Positions 45,165 to 57,622 of a stretch of 64,000 nt of DNA are shown in pieces. The notes beneath the pieces are model-generated. The model ran no database searches. It worked only from the letters and a program-made list of their open reading frames with translations, and was not told where the DNA came from. Source of the DNA: Cichorium intybus (taxonomy: Eukaryota > Streptophyta > Magnoliopsida > Asterales > Asteraceae); NCBI GenBank assembly GCA_023525715.1, contig JAKNSD010000063.1, forward strand, positions 248,001-312,000, written 5' to 3'. How positions within the stretch are numbered: the first letter of the stretch is position 1; the number at the start of each line of letters is the position of its first letter. Position numbers and translations under genes: made by a program.

Positions 45165-46530
45165 ACAGCTTGAGAGAATCAGGCTCACTTAGTGAGTTCT
45201 GGACTCAAGTTGAGGCTTAAGAGTTTTCTTAAAACATTTTTACGAAAGAAGGATGTTTTATGAAGGGTGAACTAAAGACACAGTGTGTACCGCCAGCCGA
45301 CGCCAGTATGAGAAAAGGGTTAAGTATTTAATATTGTGGATGTTAAAAAAACATATGGTATATGTTTGCTGAAATGCCTGGTAGAGATCACACATTGTTG
45401 TATTATTATCTGCTATTTGCTAATAGAACTGCATGCTAGTGCCGATAGGTTGCTTAGAGATTTCCACTAAGTTGTATACAATATAGACTGAATAGTCATA
45501 GAATGTGTGAGTTGACCTTATTGCATGTTCCTTGTTTGGTTGTTGCCTTAGGGAAGATTCTCTTATTTGAAAGACTGTTTAGTTCGATATTGTATACAAC
45601 TACGACCTGTCATCACTGGAGGAAGTTCCGTCTTAGTTAGAATAGCAGGGTGGGGGTGGGATTCCAAGTATTCCTAGAAGGGTTGACATATGCCTTGTAA
45701 GGGCATATGTGTTAAAATTATCGGTGAGAAGCGAATTGGATATTTCGAGACGGGTCTTGGAACTAACATGGATAGGTGTGGAAGGTAGTAGTAGAGCTCC
45801 TACTATCGAAAGCACAGGATCCACGTTCGAGTCGGGAGTTTGTCACGAAGGATCCAAGGAGCTGAGTATGTGAGTGTCTAGCATAATTAACTTAAATGCT
45901 AGTGTAATGTGGTAAACTTTTATCCATTCAATTTTTGAATGTTGATTGTGAGGTTCAGTAGGAACAATTAAGATGCGATCATACCAGTTTGGTTGAACCG
46001 ATCATGCTTAAGTTGATTACTGAGCTTAAAGACTGTTGAAAGGCAGAATGCCAAAATGCTATTGTGGTAGCTATTTTCATGCGACTAATGGGCGCACAAG
46101 TCAGACAGGGACTAGAGGATGCAAGGGTGAGTTTTCCAACTCACGGTCAAAGAGGTGCAAGCGGCGCCTGAGATGATAGCGGGTATTTTTGAGTCAACTC
46201 TGTACATGCCTAGTGCTGTGTAATAGTGGGGCTACCTACCCTTGTATTGATCTTGCTTGAGTGATTGATCAGGTCGTGTGGGTTGAGAGTCTGGATCACT
46301 CGCTCGTGATTGAGGTAACTGACGATAGAGGTGTTGACTAGGGTCGCAAGCGGATGAGTAACATATGGTGGTTGATGTAAACGTCTTTACATTATCGAAA
46401 CATGTTTATTGAGATGGTGTTTGCCCCTGATGCAAGTTGTTGGCTGAGCAGAGTGAGCTTGGTTTTTGTTCGAGAGTAAGGGCTTGTAAAAAAAAGGTTA
46501 TAAATCGAATAAACAGACTTGGACTTTAGT
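45165..46530 (+). pseudogene. E5 decayed gag/protease remnant
   Basis: No long frame survives. At about 46222-46245 the plus strand reads NSGATYPC, which matches the Gypsy protease active site DSGATYSF with the catalytic Asp changed to Asn. It is followed about 30 codons later by SLVIEVTDDRGVD, as expected for protease. Sequence upstream is presumably gag but is too decayed to align by eye. No RT, RNase H or integrase motif is found before the captured gene starts. Confidence 0.6.
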
Positions 46531-46682
46531 CCAAGTGGGAGAGGAATACCAAATTTAGGGAACAACATGAATATTATATTGAATCGAGGAAATTATTAAA
46601 AATATAGTAACACGTCAATATATTTAATTCATTACTACAACTTTATATTAATACATTAAGAAAAGTTTACAGAACTACTAAC

Positions 46683-48303
46683 CTAAACCAGAGAATCAGA
46701 AAGAAGCGAGAAAAGATTTTCTACACTCCAATCTTTGTCATCATTAGGTTGACTTGTACCTTCTCGAGGATTTGGAAGTGGTATGCTTTCAGTTTTTGGA
46801 GGAGGAGCTCCAAGGTATGGGGTCTCGATAGGGTTGGAACCTGTAACCGCATGATTAGGGGCTAAATATTGACTCATTTGGGGCGTGTGTAAGTAGGGCA
46901 GTGATGAGGAAGGGCTCTAATTCGGAACCAGTTGGGGGTAGCTATAAGAAGGAGGAAACCAGGCTAGGTCACCTACAAAGCCTCAAAAATTCTCCTCACT
47001 CGAAGACTCGAGTAAACCAGGGTTAATACTACTCATACCAGAATTAGATGGCAGAGATTGCTGCTGTGTATGAGTTCTTGATGAAGTTTCCCCCTTTTCC
47101 TGAATTTTTCTTTTCCTAAATACAAACTTATGAGCAGCTTGTATTAGCTTCTTTGTGCCTTCTGTTAGACCCGATTGTGACCCTTCAATTATCGCTTCTT
47201 TTTTTAGGTTGGGTATTAAATCTCCCGATAATTCTGTTGCCTCAATAAATTCATTTCCAAATTCCTGTGGCACAAATAACTTTAGTAATTTCAACCTTAT
47301 GATATAAAGGAATTAAAAAAAATGTAGTTCTTTACCTCAACACGATCAATAAGGGTTTGCAAACTCGTAAGTTGTCGTTGGGGCCAATGATTGATACCTA
47401 ATTCTCTACAGCGTTTTTTTAATTGTGTCGTTCCAATGTTGAGTTCCTTCGCAGCTTTCTCAATTGGTTCGTTAAAGTGTTCAGCTATTATTTCCCTACT
47501 TAATAAATGTCTGAAACCTCTTCCACTGCCACCTGCTATGTTTTCTGAACTAGAAGGTTCAAATCCAATTGTATTGTTATCATTCTGGATCATTTGAACA
47601 TGATCCTGATTTTTTGACCCAAAGATGGACATTGATTCATCAAAATTAGTGGCCTCTATCGGTAATAATTGTTGGTTTTCAACTAAAATCTCAGGATTCT
47701 GAAATCCTTCTAGATTCCTTTGAATCAACCGAAGATGATCTTGATATTGAAAACCAACCCCAAACTCGGGATTCAATTCAATATTTATGTTATGAGTCCT
47801 CTGTAATTGATTCTCATCCTGAATACCAGCCGTGAATTCTTGATTCATGGGGACAAACTCACTGCTTGTTGGTGCACGTCCATGAATGGATTGTACTCAG
47901 TTAGACCATCCACAAATGGGTCTACAAATAACACATGTCAAATGATAAAACAAAATAGAATACTTATAAATGAATCATTCAAAAGAATTTAACCTGGTAG
48001 AAGGCATGGAGTCTGATCAAGTGCAAAGTCAGATGCATGCACCGGATCATCTGAGTTAATGTTCAACTCGGGAAAAATTTCCGGCTAATCGTGGAGATGC
48101 TCTATTGGTAGTATATCTGGAAGACTGTACCATAATTCAAAATCAAACAAAACATTAGAAAGGTAATCGAAGTATGGATGATAGATGTCTAGAATGTTAG
48201 AGTCACCGAACTCTATTAAGAATTCTTGGTTTGAAGTACCCTCTCCTTGCGGAAAACCAGGTCCAGGGTTCGACAGTTCGCCCATTGAATATATGTTTTC
48301 CAT
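46683..48303 (-). pseudogene. captured RWP-RK (RKD-like) transcription factor, 3 exons
   Basis: Antisense to E5. Exon 1 is 48303-47994 (MENIYSMGEL start), intron 47993-47922 (72 bp, GT-AG), exon 2 47921-47336, intron 47335-47265 (71 bp, GT-AG, phase 0), exon 3 47264-46683. Exon 2 ends with an RWP-RK DNA-binding domain: SREIIAEHFNEPIEKAAKEL, then LKKRCRELGINHWPQRQL, then SLQTLIDRVE; exon 3 continues with the usual basic helix. There is no PB1 domain, so it is RKD-like, not NLP-like. RKD proteins control egg-cell and germline identity in plants. Defects: TAG at 48085, a one-base shift near 47863, and in-frame TGA (46983) and TAG downstream. The signature RWPxRK reads HWPQRQ. Confidence 0.85.
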
Positions 48304-48388
48304 GACTCGGCTTTAAATATGAGTTTGTTTACGAACAAACTAGTGATAAGAGAGGATGAGACTGAAAATGAATGATACTACATACCTG

Positions 48389-48396
48389 TATATATA
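48389..48396 (-). promoter_or_regulatory. TATA-like box upstream of captured RWP-RK gene
   Basis: The minus strand reads ACTATATATACAGG about 90 bp upstream of the ATG at 48303, a normal plant TATA-to-ATG distance. It suggests the captured segment includes the original promoter and 5' untranslated region. Confidence 0.45.
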
Positions 48397-48419
48397 GTAT
48401 CTTGCAGCTGGAACCGAAA

Positions 48420-49135
48420 GGACACACGGAACTGAAAGGACACCTCACGTTTTAATTACCGAAATTCAAACTAACTACTGTAAATGCGACTTTTCACTAC
48501 CCCAAGTGACATTTTTTCAAAATTCCCTACTTGACTCTGGTGAGAACGAGATAATAAAGAGACTTTTGAAATAAAACAAAATTTTATGTCTCCATATAAT
48601 AGAAATAGTTTGAAGAGTGTTCAGTACTCCCAAAAAAAAAAAAGAAACTTACAAAAGATGATGTAAATTTTATATTTCGGTGAAACACAAAAATTTGGAG
48701 ATTCTACAAAAATAGACTTATTTAGCCAAAAAGTATTTAAAAGAAATGTTGAATTGAGGCAAATGTGTGTTGAAATATGACGAATTCATATAAATACGAA
48801 ATAGTGTTAAAATTAGGTATTGCAAGTTAACTATGTTAACTATGTATATAAGTAGATTAGAAAGTACTAAATATGTACTGTAGATAGTAGCCGGTCAAGT
48901 CGATGTGTGGGATTGTGAGAAACAGTTAGAGTTTTTTTTTGTACATCTAGAGTAATTAGAAGAAAAGAAGTATGGAGTGAATGAGAATAATAAGACCTTA
49001 AGCATTATTACAGAGGTATGTGAATGTTGAAAGGGAAAGATAATTAAATCTTGTAAAGTTTCGGCAATAAGACGAGGAGGATTTTTGAAGGACACAAGGA
49101 CTCGATGGGAAATACATAGAGGCGTTCGAGAATGC
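48420..49135 (+). other. E5 region between captured gene and 3' end
   Basis: AT-rich, with a poly-A run near 48631-48644. No domain is recognised. The captured segment's right boundary probably lies here, but no repeat marks it. Confidence 0.4.
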
Positions 49136-49154
49136 GGATTTCGGGACGAAATCC
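49136..49154 (+). other. pre-PPT hairpin, E5
   Basis: GGATTTCG (49136-49143) pairs perfectly with CGAAATCC (49147-49154) around the loop GGA, 18 nt before the 3' LTR. Compared with E1, the outer two pairs changed from A-T to G-C on both sides. Confidence 0.75.
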
Positions 49155-49155
49155 A

Positions 49156-49172
49156 AATAAGTGGGGGAGACT
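49156..49172 (+). other. E5 polypurine tract
   Basis: AAATAAGTGGGGGAGACT abuts the 3' LTR. It is mostly purine with a G-rich core. Confidence 0.85.
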
Positions 49173-51018
49173 TGTAAGACCCGTATCCTGATTATAACAT
49201 ATACTTAAAATAAGAGTGTTAGGAATTATATGATCATTGGTAGTTATAAAGCTAAGAAAAACTTTAGTTACAATTTCATATGAAAATCAGCATTTTGTGT
49301 CGTTTTTAGAAAAATCATAATTAATTCTAGAAAAATCGTTTGGACCTCAAACCAGTGCACAAAGTTTACAAATTGAGTCTAGTACAATTACCAAACATAA
49401 TAGTAAGCTTGAAAATGACATTATCTATGGTAAAAAATGCAATCTTTACTGATTAGTTCGGAATTGACAGATTAGATAGTCTGTTTTCAAAAATTCATAA
49501 TAAATCATAGAAAAATCGTATAAATACGTAAAATACATCCCTGGAAAGGTATTGAGATAAATTTCTGGAATACCAAATAAAAACGTGAATTTCATGGGTT
49601 TAAAGTCGGCTAAACCAGTCTTGAACAGACTGATTCTAGAAGGTATTAATTTCAACAAAGTTATATTATTAAAATCTTTTGTCAAAAGTGTCATGCCATT
49701 TTTTATTCAAGAATTCAAGTATAAATACCCCTCAAAACATCTCATAAACCACACAACTAAATCTCAATCCACTATATAGAGGTTTCTAAGCACTAGAGTG
49801 TAAGCAAGTGAGCGAAAGGAAGCTTAAAAGCCTAACGAAGGAGTTATAGATCTCGACGACTGGTCATAAGGTAACTACAAACCTTTCTATAGCTTAATTA
49901 GGTATTGTAAAATAGTTTTTGTTAAGAAGTAGAATATTTAATAAGAATAACATATGTTATATTATACTCATTTCTAACAATAGTAAACAAAAACCTTAAA
50001 ATGTCGTTATTATAACAATTCGTAATTTCCGAAAATAATACCGATTGATTTACTTACGAGGACGGTGACTAGGCCGATTACTTGGGATCTGGTTGTTGGA
50101 TTTTCCGAAAGGCTAAAATGCTGAAAGGATCCTGCCACCCCATCTAATCTTCTACCTGGCCGTTCTTTACTTGATAAATCATGGAGTATCATATTGGAAT
50201 TATTGAAGGGTTTAATGATGCGACTATAATATAGTTAAGGATTAAGAAATGATAGATTTCTTATTATGTTAACAGTTAAAGATGAAGGAAATACAAAGCC
50301 GAGAAAGATAAACGATATAGTCAACTATAATCAGGTGAGTCTTCTCACTATACTATAGGTGACATTGCATGCGTAGGAAGGAAGATATGTTAGACTAAGG
50401 TGATCTTACCTGTTATGATAATTGTATGAATTATTTCTATGATAATGATTGTTTGTGGACGGAACGGGATAGCCTGCGAGCCAATAGGCGGAACGGGAAT
50501 AGCCTGCGAGTCATTAGACGGAACGGGATAGCCCGCGAGCCAATAGGCGGAACGGGAATAGCCTGCGAGTCATTAGACGGAACGGGAAAAGCCTGCGAGC
50601 GATTAGACAGAACGGGAACTGCCCGTGAGTCTTCAGGCGGAACAGGGATAGCCCGCGATTCTCACAGACATATGAATGGTTATGATGTGTTGTATGTTGT
50701 GTGATGGATCGTATGGTATTTTGAGGAACTCACTAAGCTCCGTGCTTACCCTTTCCCTATATAAACTACTGTTTTAGGTACATCAGGTACCATGGATGGC
50801 AAGGCGTGACGTGTATACACTGTGCTGCTTCATTGGAGGACTGTTTTTGAATGGAAGTTCCGCTATGTTGTGATTTCATTAACTTTTGTTAATCCTGGGA
50901 TGTTTTCATTAAACTTATAAGTTATGGAATTTTGTCAAATTAATTAAGTGGCTTTTCTTATATTAAAGTGTTCGTTTAAATTTTTTTTAATTTTACCCTA
51001 AAATTTTGGGATGTTACA
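49173..51018 (+). repeat. E5 3' LTR
   Basis: 1846-bp direct repeat of 43302-45149, followed by the TTTCC duplication at 51019-51023. Includes the second tandem array at 50457-50664. Confidence 0.95.
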
Positions 51019-53290
51019 TTTCCCGAGAGGACAAGGCTCTCATGGTATTTAATCCTAAGAAGTTCTTCAAAAATAACTTTTCTCGATTCCGAAACCGAAC
51101 CAAGCAAGGAAACTTTCCTTCCGAGAAGCCCAAGGAAGATAGCTACAAGAATCCCAAGACTGAGGAAGAAAAGAAACTGAAAGGTGAATCTGGTTATGAA
51201 TGTCACTACTGCAATGGCAAGAACCACTTCACCAAAGAATGCTTACTCAGGAAGCAAAATGAGAAGAAAGAACACGTGAAAGACGAAACGTACTATGCAG
51301 AAGATTGACGAGCTTCGGAAGAAAGATGCTTCGAATGTGAAACCAGCATTCGTAGTTCAGAAGGATGATGAGGATGGTGCTGTTGAAGTGTGGTCGAAAA
51401 ACTCTGAAGATGAAGAGGTGAGGAAACCTACACATGGTAGGTGCTTGGTGGTCCAGAACGAAGTCTCGGAACAACGGGGATACTCTACCGATGGTTACCA
51501 AACTGCCGAAAGCTGTTTTGTTGCGAAGACAGTTTCGGAACAATTAAAGGAGTGCGACAAGGTGGTAGACAAGGTACACTCTATTCTAAAATCTCTTAAT
51601 ATTCCCTCATCTAGATATGATTCAGAATTAGATGATTTAAGATATACTGTTTCTAATTTCAGTGATATCTTAAAACGAACATGTCTAAGCAATTCTAACC
51701 CAAATGATCAATTGAACAGGGTATCGTTTAAAAATGAGGAGAGGAGATTAAGAATTGACGCGTTGGAGTTAGAGTTATCTAGATCACGAGATGATGTTAT
51801 TTATGTTAAGAGAGACAATTTAGCACTTTTAAAACAACGGAATATTTTTTGTTTAATTGCGAAACGTTTATATTGAAATATTACACAGTTACATCTTGAT
51901 TGCGATATAGGCAAGGGTTTGCATAAAATGATTTTGCCCTTTCTTGAATTGAAAGAGGATGAAATCGACGCTGATTATTACAAGTGTGAATCTATCGTTT
52001 CATCTGATGATGTGTCGGATTCTTATCGTATCGAACTAGAGAAAATTGAAAATTACATTCAGTCCAAATAACATAAAAACATGTTAAAAGAAATTTTGAT
52101 AGAAAAAAGATAAGAATGAAATCAAATAAGCTTCAATTCAGAAGTTTAACTCGTTATGCCAGAAGTTAAATTCCGAAACTTCTCTCGATAATGAGAACGT
52201 TTGTGAATTTGACGAAAGCGAAATGAGTGAAATTTCTGTGGAACATGAAACTGATTGTTCGGCTTTTACAAAAGAAAATGAAGAACCTAAGAAAAAGCTA
52301 ATTTCAGAAAACTCAATCGAATTCGTTCGCATTGTGGAAAATCAAGGTTCAATTGTTTTAAATGAACAAGCAATACTTTTTCCTAAAGTGAAAACTGTTT
52401 CGAATCAAGTTTTCGTAAAAACTGGACTGAACGAAAAAGACACATCAGAACTCACGGTCCTAGTAAATAACGATAATGCCGATGGATGTGATGCATTCTT
52501 TTGGTTAGAACCAATTGACAATGCAGATGAAACAAAGGGTCTTTCTGAAATGACCTCATGGAAGTCAAAAGGCAAATATATCTCATAACCACTCAATCGT
52601 GCAAATTCTTTTTACTCTCAACCAGGAACCAGTGGCATGAAAATAATTCCAAGTGACAACTCTTCGGATCAAAATAAAATACCAACCAGATTTACAAAAT
52701 CGATACCTAACATTTGTGAATCTCCTGAAGAGCTTATTGCTAAAAGGAGGCAAATGAATACTAGATACAAAATAACTTACAAGAAAGAAAACGTTTTTGG
52801 AAAAACAAGAATTCTAACAAAAAGCTGGTACTTCTCCGACTTCGAAACCAAAGCAAAATACGGTACCAAAACAAATTTTCCAGAAAATTCAGATTCCGAA
52901 ATCTCTAGAAAAAGCAAAACCACAATCCTATACACCTGTCAACAAATCTAACGATTTGAAAGGCAAGAGCAAAATTGTTCCTGAACCAAAAATCAATTTT
53001 AAACCACGTGAAGCAAAAGTGATAAAGGAACAAAAAGTGTTTTATCCGAAAATAATTTCGAAATCCAAACAATATGTTCAACGGGAGTCGAACTTTGTTG
53101 AAAAAAAATGGTACTCTAACAAAATGAAAGTTTTTCAAATCGAAAATGGAAAGAATCAACTTGCAAAAAGAAAATCTTTTGGGTTGACAAAACAAAAATT
53201 TTTCCTGTTCCAAAGAGATTCTCACAAGGACCCACGCTTGTTTGGGTTCCTAAATCTCTCTAACTTTTGCAGGTTATGCGTGAGAACAGT
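51019..53290 (+). pseudogene. E4 Gag, C-terminal part with CCHC knuckle
   Basis: The frame resumes after E5 with REDKALMVFNPKKFF and a knuckle CHYCNGKNHFTKEC (51201-51242). A frameshift at about 51295 leads to a Lys/Glu-rich coiled-coil stretch (51295-51876), then more broken pieces (52223-52588, 52637-52951, 52956-53260). It ends near VWVPKS just before the protease. The long coiled-coil tail between knuckle and protease resembles the Gag of E3. Confidence 0.75.
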
Positions 53291-53304
53291 ATGTATGATT
53301 CTTA

Positions 53305-54542
53305 ATGGGGTACATCGATAGCGGCTGTTCACATCACATGAATGGAAGGAAGGAAGATTTACGAGAATACATATCCCTAAAGAATGGTGGAAGAGTACGT
53401 TATGGAAACAATGCAACGGGAGATATCAAAGGCTACAGAATGATTACAAATGGAGAATTCTCAATTCGGAGAGTAGCATCCGTCGAAGGCCTACAACATA
53501 ATCTCATCAGTGTTTCGTAACTGGTGGTGGGCTTTGGAATGAAAGTGTCGTTTGATGAAGATGGTTCGGAAATAATTGAAAAGAAGACAAAGACTGTTGT
53601 TCTGAAGTCTAAAAGGAATGGAGAGATGTTCCCTTTGAACATGAAACCGATTAGAGGAAAGCCATCTATTTGCTTACTCACAAGAGCAACCAATGATGAT
53701 AGTTGGCTATGGCATAGACGTCTTTCGCACTTAAACTTCAAAGATATCAACAAGCTCGTACTTAGCGATCTGGTTTGGGGATTGCCACTTCTGAAGTATG
53801 GCAAAGATCATCTGCGTGCTACATGCGAACTCGGAAAACACAGCAGGAAGAGTCACTCTAGAATCATCAACACAAAGATCATTGAACCACTTGAGCTTTT
53901 GCACATTGATCTTTGTGGTCCCTCTGCAATTGAAAGTGTTGCCCATAACAAATACATTTTAGTCGTTGTTGATGATTTTTCTGGATTTACGTGGGTGTTA
54001 TTTCTTAAACAGAATTTTGAGGCAACATGGAATATGATCAACTTCATCAAGCAGATTGAGATGTTACTTTGAAAGCCTGTTCGGAAGAAAAGAAGTGACA
54101 ATGGAACATAATTTAAAAACCAAGCTTTTGAAGAATTCCTCATCGGTAAAGGTATTTCGCACAACTTCTCTTCTTCCTACACTCTACAACAAAACAGAGT
54201 GGTGGGAAGACGAAATCGTCCCTGTACGAGGCAGCTCGAACCATGCTTTCATTCGCAAGACTGTCGTTGTACTTCTGGGCAGATGCCATCGCCACTGCTT
54301 GTTTCACTTAGAACCGATCCTACATCAACAAGCGCTTCTTGATCACTCCTTATGAGATTCTGAATAATCGTAAACCGAATGTGAAATTCTTTCATGTCTT
54401 TGATTCCAGGTGCTTCATATTCAGCTCTAAGGAAAAACGAATCAAGTAGGATGACAAAGGCAACGAAGGAATTTTTCTAGGCTACTCTTTAAAGTCCAAG
54501 GCCTACCGGGTTCTCAACAAAAGGTATCGCAAAATTGAAGAA
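53305..54542 (+). pseudogene. E4 protease and integrase, broken
   Basis: Copia protease motif YIDSGCSHHMNG with the catalytic Asp at 53317. A stop at 53518 separates it from the integrase frame (53524-54072). The zinc region has HRRLSHLNF, but the second half reads CELGK with one Cys of the usual pair missing. The core starts with HIDLCGP and VVDDFSGFTW. After 54060 the frame breaks repeatedly. A degraded RSDNGT segment has a stop where the next residue should be Glu, then come pieces equivalent to the conserved PQQN and ERRNR region. Integrase is not functional. Confidence 0.8.
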
Positions 54543-55592
54543 ATGTATTACGTCACCTTTGATGACAAATACATGACGCGGACTCAAAATAAAGAGACTC
54601 AGTCAGCGGAGATCTTTCCAACAACAAATCAAACAACTATTCCTCTCATGAACTTATACGAGGAATTCATGAACTTGTTTGATAAGCCCGAAACAACAAA
54701 AACATCTGAAGCAAATGCAACAGATAATCAAGAAGATGAACTACTCAATATAGTAGATGAAGAAGCAAACGATGCAGAACGATCCTCCAAATAACCAACT
54801 CCGAATGAGCATTCAATTCCGACTGACCAGCATACCGAAAACTCCGATACTCAAGCAGACTCCTCTGATCCTCAAATCTAGGGGAGAACTCTACATCTTT
54901 CAAGGGGGAGAATCTGATTCCGAATGATGAGCCCCATGCAAACTTCTAGGGGGAGAATGAAAACAATGACAACTCCGATGTCCAATCTGAATTTGAAGAT
55001 GTGATAGCTGAGATTGGTCCAGCTTACAATCAGACCTACCCTCGGATGACTAAGTGGACTCGAAATCATCCACCACCTCAAGTAATCGGAGAAGTTTCAT
55101 CGGGAGTTCTGACAAGAGCACAACGAAAGGCGAAGCAAACTGCATTATTTTCGAAAGTGGAATTTTGCATGTTTAATTCGTTTATATCTAAAATTGAACC
55201 AAAAACGGTTAAAGTTGCTCTTGATCATGCTGATTGGGTCCAAGCGATGCAAGATGAACTGAATGAGTTCGAACGTAACAACGTGTGGATATTAGTTCCT
55301 GCTCCAGAAAATGCCTCGATTCTTGGAATGAAGTGGGTGTTTCCCAATAAAATGGATAAAGAAGGCAATGTGATTCACAATAAGGCACGTCTGGTCGTGA
55401 AAGGGTATTGTCAAGAAGAAGGAATAGACTACAAAGAGATGTTCGAACCAGTTGCAAGACTAGAATCCGTTCGGATCTTTCTCGCCTATGCAGCTCACAA
55501 AAACTTTGATGTATATCAAATGGATGTAAAGTGTGCATTCTTGAACGAAGAATTAGAAAAAACAATTCTACGTCGAGCAACCTCCAGGTTTT
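54543..55592 (+). pseudogene. E4 reverse transcriptase, first part
   Basis: An acidic linker (54543-54794) and a broken stretch lead to the RT frame from 55001: VALDHADWVQAMQDELNEF, WVFPNKMDKEG, RLVVKGYCQEEGIDY and VYQMDVKCAFLNEEL. A one-base shift just before the PPGF motif precedes the Y insertion at 55592/55593. The YVDD active site and RNase H lie beyond the nested elements, outside the window. It is closely related to the Copia-1 RT. Confidence 0.85.
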
Positions 55593-56358
55593 TGAAGGGT
55601 TTTTAAGCAATAAATGAACAAACAAATTCCTAAGTTCACATGCAACCCTAGAAAGATCTATGTTTTCTTCTATGAAGATATATACTAAAAACCTAAGGCA
55701 AACATTTATTTCTAAAGATCAAATAAGAATTGACCAACCTTTTGATCTTGTTCTTGAAGCTAGCAGCAAACAGATCCTGCCTCAAATGCAAGTCACACCC
55801 AAGCAAGGAGAAAAGAATCCAGCAGAGTTCCTTCAGTTGTATTTGGCGTAGGAAATGAGGGTGCCAGAGGGTTCCTTTTATAGCCTCCTAGGGTTACAGC
55901 TGAAACCCTAGAGGAGCCTCCAAAATGGGCAAGCCTGTTGACCACTTTGACCAGATCCCTTAAACCCTAATTAGGGTTTCGCCACCTATGGAGAAGCCTT
56001 CATAGTTGGCGCCACTTTTGGCCCCTGGCCACTGGCTTGCCAGTTATTCAACTATTGAATAAATATAAACCAGTCCCTGCACTTATAATTAATTAATTTA
56101 ATCACTAAATCAAATCCAGTTAATTCTAAATTAAATCTTAATTAATTATTATAGTTTCTAATTAATATATTAACACTTTAATATATTAATAAACTATTTA
56201 TTTATTTCTATTGATTTATTAAACAATTAATAAATCAACCTTTCACTCTACTGAACTCTACACTAAACCTCTAGCTATGAGGGCAACCCAAATGGACTTT
56301 GCTTCAATTAACAAGATAAATACAATTATAAGTCGTGGCTTAGACACCAAATCCAACA
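55593..56358 (-). repeat. Y 3' LTR
   Basis: 766 bp. The minus strand starts TGTTGGATTTGGTGTCTAAG and ends AAAACCCTTCA. It is followed on the plus strand by GTCTCCCACTTGG, the reverse complement of the polypurine tract. Confidence 0.85.
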
Positions 56359-56825
56359 GTCTCCCACTTGGATAAGTCTATGACTTTAATTGTCCATTTA
56401 CCTTCTGATTAATTTCAGTTTCCTGGAAACTGTTCCTGAACTCTGACCCAGTCAGTCCTGTCCAAAGATAAGTGATCAGATGATCCTCCGTCCAACAAGA
56501 TATTTTCAGACTTAAGACATGGATTAATATCAATCTCGGTCTGGTACTCTGTTTCTCGATTTCTGATTTGCATATGACTTTTGAAACTGCTAATTGAACA
56601 CATCAATTCAGTCTCGGTTGGCCAACACTTTCAGTCAACTTCAAAATCATCGAGAGGCCTACAGATATTTGTTTCCTATCGGGTCAGGGGACGGATAAGT
56701 TTCGACTTATATGTACGTATCTTTTACCAGTTAGAATACTCACAACAGTGCGTTTTATGACACCAAGTTACCGGCGCGTTTTCGCATTATCAATGAGCAA
56801 CCAACTTGTAAATAATAGATCATAT

Positions 56826-57605
56826 TGAAAGGTTTTATGCAAATCTATGAACTAAAATCCTATGTTCACATGAAACCTAGATTAGATCTATGTTTTCTTC
56901 TAATTGAACATATAATAAATTCCTAAAGGCCACAAGAAAATAACTAAACGAATAAAATCAGAAAAAACTAACCTTTTAGTTGTTTCTTGCAAGCTAAGCA
57001 ATGCAAGTGCCTTGCCTCAAATGAAGTCACACCCAAAACTAGGGTTTTCGAAAGTTCCATAGAGAGGGAAGAGAGGAAAAATTCGTGGCTTTTATGGTGC
57101 CTAGGGGTCTCTATTTATAGTTTCCAAGTGGCCACCAGATAAGCCTTTAGAGATAAACCTTTTTTGAATTCAAATAAGATAAACCTTTATCTATCAATTC
57201 AAATCTATTTATCCTAACATATAATAATCGAAATTATGGATAATCCCTCCATAATTTCGTTGCCCACTAAAACTACCATAATTGTCACTTACTCAACTAT
57301 TGAATAATTACAATTCAGCCCCTGCACCTTTAATTAATCAAATTAATCACCAAATTAATTCCAATTAATTCCAGATTAAATTCTAATTAATTAATATAGT
57401 TTTTAATTAATATATTATCACTATAATATATTAATAAACTATTTATTTTATTTCTATTGATTTATTAATCATATAATAAATCAATCTTTCTCTCTCCTGG
57501 ATTTTCTGCTAAACCTCAAGCCATGAGGGCAACCCAAATGGACTTTGCTACTATCAATTAGGTAAATACAAATTATTAGTCATGGCTTAGACACCTAATC
57601 CAACA
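56826..57605 (-). repeat. X 3' LTR
   Basis: 780 bp, nearly identical over the visible part to 63635-64000. The minus strand starts TGTTGGATTAGGTGTCTAAG. Confidence 0.92.
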
Positions 57606-57622
57606 GTCTCCCACTTGGATAA
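57606..57622 (-). other. X polypurine tract
   Basis: The minus strand reads TATCCAAGTGGGAGAC directly before the 3' LTR. The same motif abuts the Y LTR at 56359. Confidence 0.8.

Larger units (their letters stand above)
43302..51018 (+). mobile_element. E5: Gypsy-type element carrying a captured RWP-RK gene
   Basis: LTRs at 43302-45149 (1848 bp) and 49173-51018 (1846 bp) start TGTAAGACCC and end GATGTTACA. They are flanked by perfect TTTCC duplications. They differ by about seven substitutions and one 2-bp indel by eye (about 99.6% identity), so this insertion is young. The internal region (about 4.0 kb) has only a decayed gag/protease remnant in sense. The space where RT, RNase H and integrase should be holds an antisense RWP-RK transcription-factor pseudogene. 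The element must have relied on a relative's enzymes. Confidence 0.93.

Noticed and set aside
46526..46540. Copia-type polypurine tract and thus a hidden LTR boundary in E5
   Set aside because: TCCAAGTGGGAGAGG resembles the X and Y tract, but no LTR start TGTTGGAT follows and no paired repeat exists nearby.
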